Positions 1 through 8,423 of a stretch of DNA of 34,139 bases are shown in pieces. Source of the DNA: Actinomycetes bacterium (GTDB lineage: Bacteria; Actinomycetota; Actinomycetes; Prado026); the NCBI GenBank assembly GCA_036510875.1, contig DATCDE010000162.1, positions 1-34,139 of the forward strand. Reading direction: 5' to 3'. The stretch's first letter is position 1. Every line of letters begins with the position of its first letter. The notes under the pieces were generated by a model. That model saw only the letters and a program-made list of their open reading frames with translations. It ran no database searches and had not been told where the DNA came from. The translations under genes and the position numbers were made by a program.

Positions 1-1030
1 TGATCCCGGCCTCGTCGAGCAGCGTGAAGCTGAGGTCGAGCAGCTGCTCGGGGGTCGCGTTGACGCCCTTCATGAGCACGCCCTGGTTGCGCACGTCCCG
101 GACGCCGGCCTCGATCATCGCCTTGGCCGCGTCGGCCACGAACGGGGTCGCCGACTGCGCCGCGTTGACGTGGGTGTGGATCGCCAGGTGGACGCCGCGG
201 GCCCTGGCCACGGTGGCCAGCCGCTCCATGCCGGCCCGGACGTCGTCCTGCAGCCAGTGCTGCGGCAGCCCCATGAGCGCCTTGGTGGCCAGCCTGATGT
301 CGCGGATGTTGTCGATGTCCAGCAGCCGGGCCACGAAGGCCTCGAGGTTCTTCCAGGGCAGGTTCGCGACGTCGCCGCCGGAGACGACGACGTCACGCAC
401 GCCGGGCTGGGACTGCAGGTAGCTGATCATCGCGTCGTAGCGGTCCACCGGCTTGAGGTCGAACTTCAACTTCTCGATCACCGGGGTGGAGTTGCCCACG
501 AGGTCCATGCGGGTGCAGTGCCCGCAGTACTGCGGGCAGGTGCTGAGCAGCTCGGCCAGCACCTTCGTCGGGTAGCGGTGGGTCAGGCCCTCGGCCACCC
601 ACATCTCGTGCTCGTGCAGCGAGTCACGGGTCGAGTACGGGTGGCTGGGCCAGTCGGTGCGCCGGTCGCTGAACACCGGGAGCATGTACCGGCGCACCGG
701 GTCGGCGTAGAACGCCTCGGTGAACTGCGCCGCCGTCGGGGTCCCGCCGTCGTGGGACACCGGCACGATCGTGTTCATCATCTGCGGCGGTACCAGCATG
801 GACATGGTGGCCCGCTCGGCCTGGTCGCGCTCCAGGTCGGCGTAGAAGCGATCCTCGAGCAGGTCGCCCATGAGGTCGCGCAGCTGCTTGACGTTCTTCA
901 CGCAGTGCGAGCGCTGCCACTGCGCCGACGCCCACTCCTCACGGGTGACGCCGGCGAAGCCGGGCAACCGGGTCCAGTCCGGCTCGACGAGGGGTCGACG
1001 GCGGTAGACGTACGGCTGCTCGATGCTCAC
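1..1030 (-). CDS. kamA: Lysine 2,3-aminomutase KamA (3' end beyond window)
   Basis: Radical-SAM, PLP-dependent enzyme converting L-lysine to L-beta-lysine, the first step of lysine fermentation. The visible 343 residues carry the radical-SAM cluster motif CxxxCxxC (C165, C169, C172, read as CPQYCGHC) and the family motif VVVSGGD. The C-terminal region, where family members carry the PLP lysine, lies past position 1 and cannot be checked. The GTG start at 1030 has an AGAGGA ribosome site about 7 nt upstream. The gene is divergent from kdd, and the 141-bp gap presumably holds promoters for both arms of the pathway. YodO/EpmB-type relatives share the fold, but the kam neighbourhood makes KamA by far the best call. 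Confidence 0.93.
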   Translation of the reverse strand, partial: MSIEQPYVYRRRPLVEPDWTRLPGFAGVTREEWASAQWQRSHCVKNVKQLRDLMGDLLEDRFYADLERDQAERATMSMLVPPQMMNTIVPVSHDGGTPTAAQFTEAFYADPVRRYMLPVFSDRRTDWPSHPYSTRDSLHEHEMWVAEGLTHRYPTKVLAELLSTCPQYCGHCTRMDLVGNSTPVIEKLKFDLKPVDRYDAMISYLQSQPGVRDVVVSGGDVANLPWKNLEAFVARLLDIDNIRDIRLATKALMGLPQHWLQDDVRAGMERLATVARARGVHLAIHTHVNAAQSATPFVADAAKAMIEAGVRDVRNQGVLMKGVNATPEQLLDLSFTLLDEAGI

Positions 1031-1171
1031 GGGGAATCCTCTCGACGGCGCACAGACAACGCAATCTCACCAGAATAGAGAAGGATCTGCGGTGAATCCA
1101 CCATGTCACCGTAGGATTTCCGTTGCGTGCCGAGTGAGCGCGCCCCGTCTCCCGCCTGGAAGGATCTGACC
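1031..1171. promoter_or_regulatory. Divergent kamA / kdd control region
   Basis: This 141-bp intergenic region separates the two arms of the lysine cluster. It is more AT-rich than its flanks. On the plus strand TAGGAT at 1112-1117 is a plausible -10 for kdd, and on the minus strand TATTCT (complement of 1072-1077) is a plausible -10 for kamA. Neither has a convincing -35 at 16-18 bp, so a regulator may be required. GGTG/CACC half-sites surround 1091-1110. I found no cobalamin-riboswitch box although the operon encodes a B12 enzyme. Confidence 0.35.
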
Positions 1172-2257
1172 GTGCCAGCGTCGACCCAGCCGTCCCCGTC
1201 GTCCCCGCCGTCGCCCGTCGGCCTGCACCGCGTGCTCGAGCCGCGGGGCGTGCTGCCCCAGGCCGCCTACCGGCTGGACACCCGCGTCGAGCTGTGGCCG
1301 AACGAGGTGCGGGTGCGGGTGCAGCGGCTCAACCTGGACGCCGCTAGCTTCCGCCAGCTGTTCGACAAGCACCACGGGGACGGCGACCAGATCCGGGCGG
1401 AGGTGCTCGAGATCGTGCGCAGCCGCGGCAAGATGCACAACCCGGTGACCGGGTCGGGCGGCATGCTCGTGGGCGTCGTCGAGGAGGTCGGCCCGGGGTC
1501 GTCGCTCGGCCTGTCCGTCGGCGACCACATCGCCACCCTGGTCTCGCTGACCCTCACCCCGCTGGTCATCAAGGACGGTCTGGCGGGCTGGGACGGGCGG
1601 TCCGAGCAGGTGCCGTGCGACGGGTACGCGATCCTGTTCGGTCGCTCCATCGCGGCGCACCTGCCCGACGACCTGCCGCGCGGGCTGGCGCTGGCGGTCA
1701 TGGATGTATGCGGGGCTCCCGCGCTGACCGCGCGCGTGGTCGGGCACTACGTCGGCACTGGCCGCCCGCCCGCGGTCGCCGTCATCGGTGGCGCCGGCAA
1801 GTCCGGCTCGCTCGCGCTGGCCGCGGCCCGGCGCGCCGGCGCGTCGAGGACCGTGGGCGTGGTCCCCGTGGAGCACGAGGCCCAGCTGCTGCGCGCAGCC
1901 GGGATCACCGACGCCGTCGCACTGGCCGATGCCAGGGACCCGGTCCAGGTGTCACAGGCGGTGGCCGAGCAGCTCGGCGGCCCGGCCGACGTCACTGTGG
2001 TGTGCGTCGACGTCCCCGGCTGCGAGCACGGCGCGATCTTGTCCACGGCCGACCGGGGCACGGTGATCTTCTTCTCCATGGCCACCTCGTTCGCCACGGC
2101 CGCCCTGGGCGCCGAGGGACTCGCCGCCGACGTCACCATGCTGGTCGGCAACGGGTACGCGCCCGGCCACGCCGACTATGCGCTGGACGTGCTTCGCTCC
2201 GAGCCCGGCGTCCGCCGGCTGTTCGAGGGCCGCCTGGACGCCGAAACGCAGGCATGA
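1172..2257 (+). CDS. kdd: L-erythro-3,5-diaminohexanoate dehydrogenase
   Basis: NAD(P)-dependent oxidative deaminase of 3,5-diaminohexanoate to 5-amino-3-oxohexanoate in lysine fermentation. The 361-aa product begins with the family-typical segment LHRVLEPRGVLPQAAYRL and has a Rossmann dinucleotide loop VIGGAGKSGSLALA in its second half. The GTG at 1172 is chosen because GGAAGG (1158-1163) lies 8 nt upstream. An in-frame GTG at 1127 would add 15 residues but has no ribosome site. The stop overlaps the next start (ATGA at 2254-2257), so translation is probably coupled. Assignment rests on sequence character plus the flanking kam genes. Confidence 0.9.
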   Translation: MPASTQPSPSSPPSPVGLHRVLEPRGVLPQAAYRLDTRVELWPNEVRVRVQRLNLDAASFRQLFDKHHGDGDQIRAEVLEIVRSRGKMHNPVTGSGGMLVGVVEEVGPGSSLGLSVGDHIATLVSLTLTPLVIKDGLAGWDGRSEQVPCDGYAILFGRSIAAHLPDDLPRGLALAVMDVCGAPALTARVVGHYVGTGRPPAVAVIGGAGKSGSLALAAARRAGASRTVGVVPVEHEAQLLRAAGITDAVALADARDPVQVSQAVAEQLGGPADVTVVCVDVPGCEHGAILSTADRGTVIFFSMATSFATAALGAEGLAADVTMLVGNGYAPGHADYALDVLRSEPGVRRLFEGRLDAETQA

Positions 2258-3864
2258 CCAGCACCCTGCTGCGCGGGGGAGTGGTGCACACCCGGGCCGA
2301 CTCGTTCGCCACCGCGATGCTCGTCGTCGACGACACGGTGGCCTGGGTCGGCTCGGACGCCGCCGCCGACGCGGCGTTCCCGGACCTCGGCACGCTCGAC
2401 GAGGTGGTCGAGCTGGACGGTGCCCTCGTCACGCCGGCGTTCGTCGATGCGCACGTGCACGCGACGTCCACCGGGTTGGCCCTGACCGGCCTGGACCTCA
2501 CCGACACGGCCAGTCTGGCCGAGGCGCTGGACCGGCTGGAGCGGTTCACCCGCCAGCGCCGCGGCGTCGGTGTCCAGCTCGGGCACGGCTGGGACGAGTC
2601 CCGCTGGCCCGAGGGCCGCCCACCCACCCGGCAGGAGCTGGACCGCGCCTCCTACGGCGGCACCGTCTACCTCACCCGCATCGACGTGCACTCCGCGGTG
2701 GCGTCCAGTGCGCTGCTGGCCGCCTTGCCGGAGGCGCGGGCGCTGCCCGGCTGGTCCGACGACGGCCTGCTCACCCGGGACGCCCACCACGCGGCGCGCT
2801 CCGCCGCCATGGCCGCCATCACCCCGACCATGCGCACCGCCGCGCAGCGGGCCACCCGGGCCAGGGCGGCGGCTCTGGGCATCGGCGCGTTCCACGAGCT
2901 GGGCGGGCCGGAGATCTCCTCCGAGGTCGACTTCACGGCCATGCTGGCCCTGGCCGCCGCGGAGCCCGGCCCGGACGTGTTCGGCTACTGGGGCGAGCTC
3001 GGCGGGGTCGAACGGGCCCGCGAGCTCGGGGCGCTCGGCGCCGCCGGGGACCTGTTCGCCGACGGCGCGCTCGGCTCGCACACCGCCTACCTGCGCACCG
3101 TTTACGCCGACGCGGACGGCGCCGGCTACGGCTACCTCACCGCCGCACAGGTGCGCGACCACGTGGTCGCCTGTACCCGCGCCGGGCTTCAGGCCGGCTT
3201 CCACGTGATCGGCGACGGCGCGACCGACGCCGTCGTGGCCGGGCTCACCGAGGCGGCCGAGGTGGTCGGGGTGGCGGCCATCCGCAGCGCCCGGCACCGG
3301 CTGGAGCACCTGGAGATGCCGGACGCCGGACACCTGGCCGAGCTGGCCCGGCTCGGCGTCTACGCCAGCGTGCAGCCGGTGTTCGACGCGCTGTGGGGTG
3401 GCGAGGACGGCATGTACGTCGAGCGGCTGGGCGCGAAGCGGGCCCGCGGCATGAACCCATTCGCGGCCATGACCAGCGCGGGCCTCCCGCTGGCCCTCGG
3501 CTCGGACTCCCCGGTGACCCCGTTGGGCCCGTGGGAGACCGTCCGCGCGGCCGCCTTCCACCAGACCACGGAGTCCCGCCTCACCGTCCGCGCCGCGTTC
3601 GCCGCGCACACCCGCGGCGGCTGGCGGGCCGCGGGGCTCGACGACGCGGGCGTGCTCGCCCCGGGCGCCCCGGCCACCTACGCCGTGTGGGCCGCCGGCG
3701 ACCTCGTCGTCCAGACCCCCGACGAGCGGGTCGCGTCCTGGTCGACCGACCCCCGGGCCGGCGTCCCCGGCCTGCCCGACGTCAGCCCCGGGGCACCGCT
3801 GCCCACCTGCCTGCGCACGGTGGTGCGCGGTCGCACCGTCTATCAGCGAGAGGAAGCCGCATGA
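2254..3864 (+). CDS. YtcJ-like amidohydrolase (amidohydrolase family 3) inside the kam operon
   Basis: A 536-aa metal-dependent hydrolase of the amidohydrolase superfamily. Visible family motifs in order are the N-terminal HxH (DAHVHAT), a central FADGALGSHT segment, the HVIGDGATDA histidine motif, RHRLEHLEM, and the late catalytic-aspartate motif LGSDSPVTPLGPW, followed by the C-terminal beta-sandwich return typical of the family. There is no signal peptide, so the protein is cytosolic. It overlaps kdd and kamD by 4 bp each and must be co-translated with them. This family has diverse N-acyl and lactam substrates and the true one cannot be read from sequence. The location suggests it acts on a lysine-derived amide or a cyclised pathway intermediate (inference). 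Confidence 0.88.
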   Translation: MTSTLLRGGVVHTRADSFATAMLVVDDTVAWVGSDAAADAAFPDLGTLDEVVELDGALVTPAFVDAHVHATSTGLALTGLDLTDTASLAEALDRLERFTRQRRGVGVQLGHGWDESRWPEGRPPTRQELDRASYGGTVYLTRIDVHSAVASSALLAALPEARALPGWSDDGLLTRDAHHAARSAAMAAITPTMRTAAQRATRARAAALGIGAFHELGGPEISSEVDFTAMLALAAAEPGPDVFGYWGELGGVERARELGALGAAGDLFADGALGSHTAYLRTVYADADGAGYGYLTAAQVRDHVVACTRAGLQAGFHVIGDGATDAVVAGLTEAAEVVGVAAIRSARHRLEHLEMPDAGHLAELARLGVYASVQPVFDALWGGEDGMYVERLGAKRARGMNPFAAMTSAGLPLALGSDSPVTPLGPWETVRAAAFHQTTESRLTVRAAFAAHTRGGWRAAGLDDAGVLAPGAPATYAVWAAGDLVVQTPDERVASWSTDPRAGVPGLPDVSPGAPLPTCLRTVVRGRTVYQREEAA

Positions 3865-5429
3865 GCACGAGCAGGTCCCGGCTCGAGCTGGACCCGGCCG
3901 TCGTCCGGCGGGCCCGGTCGCTGGCCGGCAAGGCCGGCGCCCCGGTCGTGAGGACGGCCCGCACGCACTCGACCGTGTCCGTCGAGCGGGCCGTGCTGCG
4001 GCTGTCCGGCCTGGCCGGTGCGGACGTCGAGGGCATCCCGTGGGTGAACCGGCTGGTCGACGCCGTGCGCGCCGACTGCGGGCTCGAGCACGGCGTGGCC
4101 CTGCCGGTGTGGGACGCGCTGCTCCGCGAGGACGCGCCCGACCTCACCGTGCTGGCCCAGAAGGCCGCCGCCGGCTCGGTTTCGTTCCGGGTCCCGGAGG
4201 GCAAGGACGCCGTCCGCGCGGCCACCGCGGCCCGGCGGGCCGTCGCCAAGGGCATCGCCCGGATCGACCGCAACCGCCGTGAGCGGGAGCGGCTGACCAC
4301 CCGGCTCGGGGACCCGCAAAAGCCATGGATCTACCTGATCGTGGCCACCGGGGACATCCACGAGGACATCCCGCAGGCCCAGGCGGCGGCCCGCGAGGGC
4401 GCCGACGTCATCGCGGTGATCCGCTCGACCGGGCAGTCGCTGCTCGACTACGTGCCCGAGGGTGCGACGAGGGAGGGCTTCGCCGGCACCTACGCCACCC
4501 AGGAGAACTTCCGGCTGATGCGGGCCGCGCTGGACGAGACATCGCGCGAGCTGGGCCGTTACGTGCGGCTGACGAACTATGCATCCGGCCTGTGCATGCC
4601 GGAGATCGCCACCCTGGCCGGCCTGGAGCGGCTGGACATGATGCTCAACGATTCGATGTACGGGATCCTGTTCCGGGACATCAACCCGATCCGCACCTTC
4701 GTGGACCAGCGGTTCAGCCGGCAGATCCACGCCAGGGCCGGCATCGTGATCAACACCGGCGAGGACAACTACCTGACCACCGCGGACGCCGTCGACGCCG
4801 CGCACACGGTCACCGTCAGCCAGCTGCTCAACGAGTACTTCGCCAAGGAGGCTGGCCTGCCGGACGAGCTGCTCGGCCTGGGTCACGCGTTCGAGATCAA
4901 CCCAGACCTGCCGGACTCGTTCCGGCTCGAGCTGGCCCACGCGCTGCTGGCGCGCGAGCTGTTCCCGAAGGCGCCGCTGAAGTGGATGCCGCCGACCAAG
5001 CACATGACCGGAGACATCTTCCGCGGCTACCTGCTGGACGGCTTCTTCAACCTGGCCGGGGCGATGACCGGGCAGTCCATCCTGCTCGTCGGCATGATGA
5101 CCGAGGCCGTGGTGACCCCCTGGTTGTCCGACCGGGACCTGGCCCTGCAGAACGTCCGGTACGTGTTCAACGCGGCCGGGCGGCTGGGGGAGGACTTCGT
5201 GCCGGCGTCGGACGGGTTCATCGTGCGGCGCGCCCACCAGGTCCTGGGAGAGGCGGTCGAGCTGCTCGAGCGGATCGTGGATGACGGGCTGCTCAACGCG
5301 ATCGGCGACGGCACCTTCGGCCTGATGAAGCGCCCGGCCGATGCCGGCAAGGGCCTGGACGGCGTGCTGAAGAAGGCCCCCGGCTACCTCAACCCGGCGT
5401 CCGAGATCCTCGAAGGGAGTGCCCGATGA
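3861..5429 (+). CDS. kamD: Lysine 5,6-aminomutase, alpha subunit
   Basis: Large subunit (522 aa, family about 515) of the adenosylcobalamin- and PLP-dependent mutase that moves the terminal amino group of beta-lysine (or D-lysine) from C6 to C5. The protein has the continuous TIM-barrel sequence of the family, including the stretches LTNYASGLCMPEIATLAG, GIVINTGEDNYLTTADAVDA and MPPTKHMTGDIFRGYLLDG. An AGAGGAAG ribosome site precedes the ATG, which overlaps the amidohydrolase stop by 4 bp. The stop in turn overlaps kamE. Both subunits are needed for activity and both are intact here. Confidence 0.96.
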   Translation: MSTSRSRLELDPAVVRRARSLAGKAGAPVVRTARTHSTVSVERAVLRLSGLAGADVEGIPWVNRLVDAVRADCGLEHGVALPVWDALLREDAPDLTVLAQKAAAGSVSFRVPEGKDAVRAATAARRAVAKGIARIDRNRRERERLTTRLGDPQKPWIYLIVATGDIHEDIPQAQAAAREGADVIAVIRSTGQSLLDYVPEGATREGFAGTYATQENFRLMRAALDETSRELGRYVRLTNYASGLCMPEIATLAGLERLDMMLNDSMYGILFRDINPIRTFVDQRFSRQIHARAGIVINTGEDNYLTTADAVDAAHTVTVSQLLNEYFAKEAGLPDELLGLGHAFEINPDLPDSFRLELAHALLARELFPKAPLKWMPPTKHMTGDIFRGYLLDGFFNLAGAMTGQSILLVGMMTEAVVTPWLSDRDLALQNVRYVFNAAGRLGEDFVPASDGFIVRRAHQVLGEAVELLERIVDDGLLNAIGDGTFGLMKRPADAGKGLDGVLKKAPGYLNPASEILEGSAR

Positions 5430-6181
5430 GCGCCGCCAAGCGGATCGTGCGCCCGTACGGCGACACGACGGGCGACGGCATGGTCCAGCTGTCGTTCACC
5501 CTGCCGCTGCCGCACGACAAGCGGGCCGAGGGCGCGGCGCTGCAGCTGGCGCACTCCATGGGCCTGGACCCGGCGATGGTCGTACACGCCAAGGGGATGG
5601 GCCCGGACTTCACCTTCTTCGTCGTCTATGGCAAGGTGCACCACCTGGTGGACGTGTCCAAGGTCGACGTGGTGGAGCGGGAGTTCCCGCTGCTGTCCGC
5701 CAAGGAGGTCAACACGGCCATCAAGCGCGTCCTGCACCGGCCGCTGGTGGTCGTCGGGGCCTGCATCGGCACCGACGCGCACACCGTCGGCATCGACGCG
5801 ATCCTCAACATCAAGGGTTTCGCCGGGCAGAAGGGGCTGGAGTACTACTCCGAGCTCACCGTGGTGAACCTCGGTGCCCAGGTCCTGGTGCCCGACCTCG
5901 TGGAGCGGGCCAGGGCCGCGAAGGCGGACGCCGTCCTGATCTCCCAGGTGGTCACCCAGAAGGACGCCCACCTGCACAACACCCGGGAGATGTCCGCGGC
6001 GTTCCGCGAGGCCTACCCGGCCGGCCAGCGCCCGCTGCTCGTCGTGGGCGGCCCGCGCTTCGACGAGCGGCAGGCCGCCGAGCTCGGCGTCGACCGCATC
6101 TTCGGCAAGGGGACGACGCCCGGCGAGGTGGCGAGCTACCTCGTGCACGCACTAGTGGACACCGACAGGAGGGCGTCATGA
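5426..6181 (+). CDS. kamE: Lysine 5,6-aminomutase, beta subunit (B12-binding)
   Basis: Small subunit (251 aa) carrying the cobalamin-binding domain. The base-off B12 motif DxHxxG is present as DAHTVG with the cobalt-ligating H119. K130, 11 residues later in ILNIKGF, has the same spacing as the PLP lysine to the ligating histidine in the characterised clostridial enzyme (His133/Lys144). The N-terminal dimerisation segment (about 1-80) is also present. The start is preceded by AAGGGAG and overlaps the kamD stop by 4 bp, which fits the 1:1 stoichiometry of the complex. Confidence 0.96.
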   Translation: MSAAKRIVRPYGDTTGDGMVQLSFTLPLPHDKRAEGAALQLAHSMGLDPAMVVHAKGMGPDFTFFVVYGKVHHLVDVSKVDVVEREFPLLSAKEVNTAIKRVLHRPLVVVGACIGTDAHTVGIDAILNIKGFAGQKGLEYYSELTVVNLGAQVLVPDLVERARAAKADAVLISQVVTQKDAHLHNTREMSAAFREAYPAGQRPLLVVGGPRFDERQAAELGVDRIFGKGTTPGEVASYLVHALVDTDRRAS

Positions 6182-6609
6182 CCGAGCAGCCGGAGGTCGG
6201 AACCACGGTCACGCACCGCCGATACGTTCCCTATGCGCACGCCCACTACGGCGGCAACCTGGTGGACGGCGCCTACCTGCTGGGCCTGTTCGGCGACGTG
6301 GCCACCGAGCTGTGCGTCCGTACGGACGGCGACGAGGGGCTGTTCGCCTCCTACGACGATGTGCAGTTCACCGCGGCCGTCCAGGCCGGGGACGTGCTCG
6401 AGGTCACGGCGACCCTCACCCGGGTCGGGCGCCGCAGCCGGGGGATGACCTTTCGGGCCGCGGTGGTCTGCCGGGCCCGGCCGGACCGGTCCCCGTCGGC
6501 CGCGGAGATGCTCGCCGAGCCGCTGGTCTGCACCACCGCGACCGGCACCGTGGTCGTCCCCGGCCACACGTTCGTAGAGCGACCCAGCGAGTCCTCCGAT
6601 CGGACGTAA
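6178..6609 (+). CDS. kal: 3-aminobutyryl-CoA ammonia-lyase (hotdog fold)
   Basis: A 143-aa hotdog-fold protein matching the Kal family of lysine fermentation, which eliminates ammonia from L-3-aminobutyryl-CoA to give crotonyl-CoA. The N-terminal RRYVPYAHAHYGGNLVDGAY segment and the DDVQFTAAVQAGDVLEV beta-strand are typical. GGAGG lies just upstream of the ATG, which overlaps the kamE stop (ATGA 6178-6181). It is the last gene of the plus-strand operon. The cleavage enzyme that makes its substrate (kce) is not in this window. Confidence 0.88.
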   Translation: MTEQPEVGTTVTHRRYVPYAHAHYGGNLVDGAYLLGLFGDVATELCVRTDGDEGLFASYDDVQFTAAVQAGDVLEVTATLTRVGRRSRGMTFRAAVVCRARPDRSPSAAEMLAEPLVCTTATGTVVVPGHTFVERPSESSDRT

Positions 6610-6643
6610 ACGTCTTGTGTCACAACAGATCATGGCGATCCGG

Positions 6644-6674
6644 TTGACAGTGACGGAGCAGCCGGGAGTAGGTT
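6644..6674 (+). promoter_or_regulatory. Candidate promoter after kal
   Basis: TTGACA at 6644-6649 is a perfect -35. TAGGTT at 6669-6674 is a reasonable -10, with a long 19-bp spacer. No open reading frame starts just downstream. What follows is GC-rich sequence with several hairpins, so the transcript would be a small RNA or a long leader of lnt. Confidence 0.45.
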
Positions 6675-6679
6675 CTTCA

Positions 6680-6852
6680 CCGGTCGACCTGAGGACCGGA
6701 TGTCGCGCCCCACATGCCATCGGAGGCGCCCCGGGGAGGCAGGGAATACGACTCGGAGAGGGCCCGGCTGTCCAGTAGACAACGGCCCGGTCGCCGCAGC
6801 CTGCGGCGCCCAGGTCGGTCCGAAGGGCAGCCCGGGCCCTCTGCCATGACGG
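6680..6852 (+). ncRNA. Candidate structured RNA between kal and lnt
   Basis: No gene lies in this stretch on either strand. It holds a hairpin CCGGTC/GACCGG (6680-6699) and a stem GCGCC/GGCGC around 6706-6728. A larger rod spans about 6756-6842, where AGAGGGCCCGG pairs with CCGGGCCCTCT and encloses an inner stem CGCCGCAG/CTGCGGCG near 6792-6808. The promoter-like element at 6644-6674 would start transcription just before the first hairpin. It does not match tmRNA, RNase P, or the conserved GGAAG loop of SRP RNA. It could equally be the kal operon terminator plus a leader. Confidence 0.25.
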
Positions 6853-6872
6853 CACGGCCGCCAGAAGTGATC

Positions 6873-6878
6873 TAGGCT
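6873..6878 (+). promoter_or_regulatory. -10 element giving a leaderless lnt transcript
   Basis: TAGGCT ends 6 nt before the GTG start of lnt at 6885, so transcription would begin at or next to the start codon. No Shine-Dalgarno sequence precedes that GTG, which agrees with leaderless initiation, common in actinobacteria. No clear -35 is seen. Confidence 0.45.
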
Positions 6879-6884
6879 CACGCG

Positions 6885-8423
6885 GTGGAGTCCCGCCGGT
6901 GGTCATTCCCGGTGCGGCTGTGGCTCGCACCCTTCGTGGGCGTGCTGCTGGCGCTGACCTTTCCCCCGTTCGGACTGGTCTGGCTTGCAGTGCCAGTAGT
7001 GGCGGCCATCACGCTGCTCGTACGTGGCCTGGGCGCGCGGCGGGCCGCCGTGCTCGGTCTGGCGGTCGGGCTGGGGTTCTTCCTGCTGCTGCTGCGCTGG
7101 ATGCTCGTCATCGGGCCGGACGCGTGGATCCTGCTGTCCCTGTTGGAGGCGCTGTTCGTCACGGCGATGGCCGCCGGCCTCGCCGTGGTGCAGCGGCTGC
7201 CCGGCTGGCCGGTGTGGACGGCGGCCTTGTGGGTCGCCCAAGAGCTGGCCCGCGCGCGGATCCCGTTCGGCGGCTTCCCATGGGGCCGGCTTGCGTTCGC
7301 CCAGGACGCCTCGCCGTTCACCGCCGTCGCCGCGTTGGGCGGCAGCCCGCTGGTCACCTTCGCGGTGGCCCTGTCCGGCTCGCTGCTGGCCTGGGGCGTG
7401 GTGTCGGTGGCCGGGCGCCGCTGGCTGACCGCGGGGGCCGGCGTTGCAGCCGCCCTCGCGGTGGCCCTGGGCGGTCTGCTGGTCCCGCTGCCCACCCAGG
7501 GTCGACCGGTCACGGCGGCCGTCGTCCAAGGCGACGTGCCCCGCGCCGGGCTGGACTTCCTGGGGCAGCGCGAGGCCGTGCTGCGCAACCACGTCTCGAC
7601 CACGATGGCCCTGGCCGCCCAGGTCAGGGCCGGCACCAGCCCCCCACCCGAGCTGGTGGTGTGGCCGGAGAACTCCTCCGACATCGACGCGTTCCGGGAC
7701 GCCGGAGCGAAGGCCCTCATCCAGACCGCGGTGGACGCCATCGCCGCGCCCACCCTGGTGGGCGCCGTGGTGCAGAACCCGGCCAACGAGAAGACCCTGC
7801 TCAACCTGGGCATCGTCTGGAGCCCCGGCACCGGGCCGGGGCAGACCTACGCGAAGCGGCACCCGGTGCCGTTCGGGGAGTACCTGCCGTTCCGGTCGGT
7901 GCTCACGAAGTTCATCACCCGGTTCAACCGGATCCCGGAGGACTTCGCCGCGGGCCACACCCCTGGCGTGCTCACCCTGGGACCGGCCACCGTGGGGGAC
8001 GTGATCTGCTTCGAGGTGGCCTACGACCCGGTGGTACGCGACACGGTCACCGGCGGCGCCGACATCCTCGTCGTCCAGACCAACAACGCCACCTACGGGC
8101 GGACCGGGCAGCCCGAGCAGCAGCTGGCCATGTCGCGGCTGCGAGCGGTGGAGTTCGGCCGGACCGTGCTCGTCGCGGCGACCAGTGGGATCAGCGCGGT
8201 CGTCGCGCCGGACGGGCGCCTGGTGGCCCATTCCGCCGAGTTCGAGCGCTGGACGTACGACGGCGCAGTGGTGTTGCGCACGGGGAAGACCCTCGCGGCC
8301 CGCGTGGGTGCCTGGCCGGAGTGGATCCTAGGTACCCTCGGAGTCGTTGCCGCCGTCCTCGCGACCGCGCGCACGCGCCGCGAGAGGAGCCCGCACACCG
8401 ATGACGCCACCGTCGCCGGCTGA
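6885..8423 (+). CDS. lnt: Apolipoprotein N-acyltransferase
   Basis: Membrane enzyme that transfers the third acyl chain onto the N-terminal cysteine of lipoproteins. The 512-aa product has about six N-terminal membrane helices (roughly residues 10-200), an extracytoplasmic nitrilase-type domain (about 210-470) and a final C-terminal helix. The nitrilase triad is visible: E262 (VVWPENSS), K324 ([12 protein letters not shown]) and C375 ([11 protein letters not shown]). The GTG start has no ribosome site but sits right after a -10 element. The 3' end overlaps ppm1 by 23 bp. In mycobacteria the two activities form one fused protein (Ppm1); here they are separate overlapping genes. Confidence 0.95.
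   Translation: MESRRWSFPVRLWLAPFVGVLLALTFPPFGLVWLAVPVVAAITLLVRGLGARRAAVLGLAVGLGFFLLLLRWMLVIGPDAWILLSLLEALFVTAMAAGLAVVQRLPGWPVWTAALWVAQELARARIPFGGFPWGRLAFAQDASPFTAVAALGGSPLVTFAVALSGSLLAWGVVSVAGRRWLTAGAGVAAALAVALGGLLVPLPTQGRPVTAAVVQGDVPRAGLDFLGQREAVLRNHVSTTMALAAQVRAGTSPPPELVVWPENSSDIDAFRDAGAKALIQTAVDAIAAPTLVGAVVQNPANEKTLLNLGIVWSPGTGPGQTYAKRHPVPFGEYLPFRSVLTKFITRFNRIPEDFAAGHTPGVLTLGPATVGDVICFEVAYDPVVRDTVTGGADILVVQTNNATYGRTGQPEQQLAMSRLRAVEFGRTVLVAATSGISAVVAPDGRLVAHSAEFERWTYDGAVVLRTGKTLAARVGAWPEWILGTLGVVAAVLATARTRRERSPHTDDATVAG

Noticed and set aside
1031-1171. Cobalamin riboswitch upstream of the B12-dependent kam operon
   Set aside because: No B12-box-like sequence or characteristic aptamer core was found in the gap; it is also short for such an element.
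2176-3609. Minus-strand open frame opposite the amidohydrolase
   Set aside because: Low-complexity Gly/Arg/Val/Ala translation without motifs, antisense to a well-supported gene with intact catalytic motifs.
6800-6842. Resemblance to bacterial SRP RNA (CAGGTC...CCGAAGGGCAGC)
   Set aside because: The conserved GGAAG tetraloop and asymmetric-loop bases of helix 8 are not present and the apical stem is a plain CGCCGCAG/CTGCGGCG hairpin, so only a generic structured RNA is proposed.
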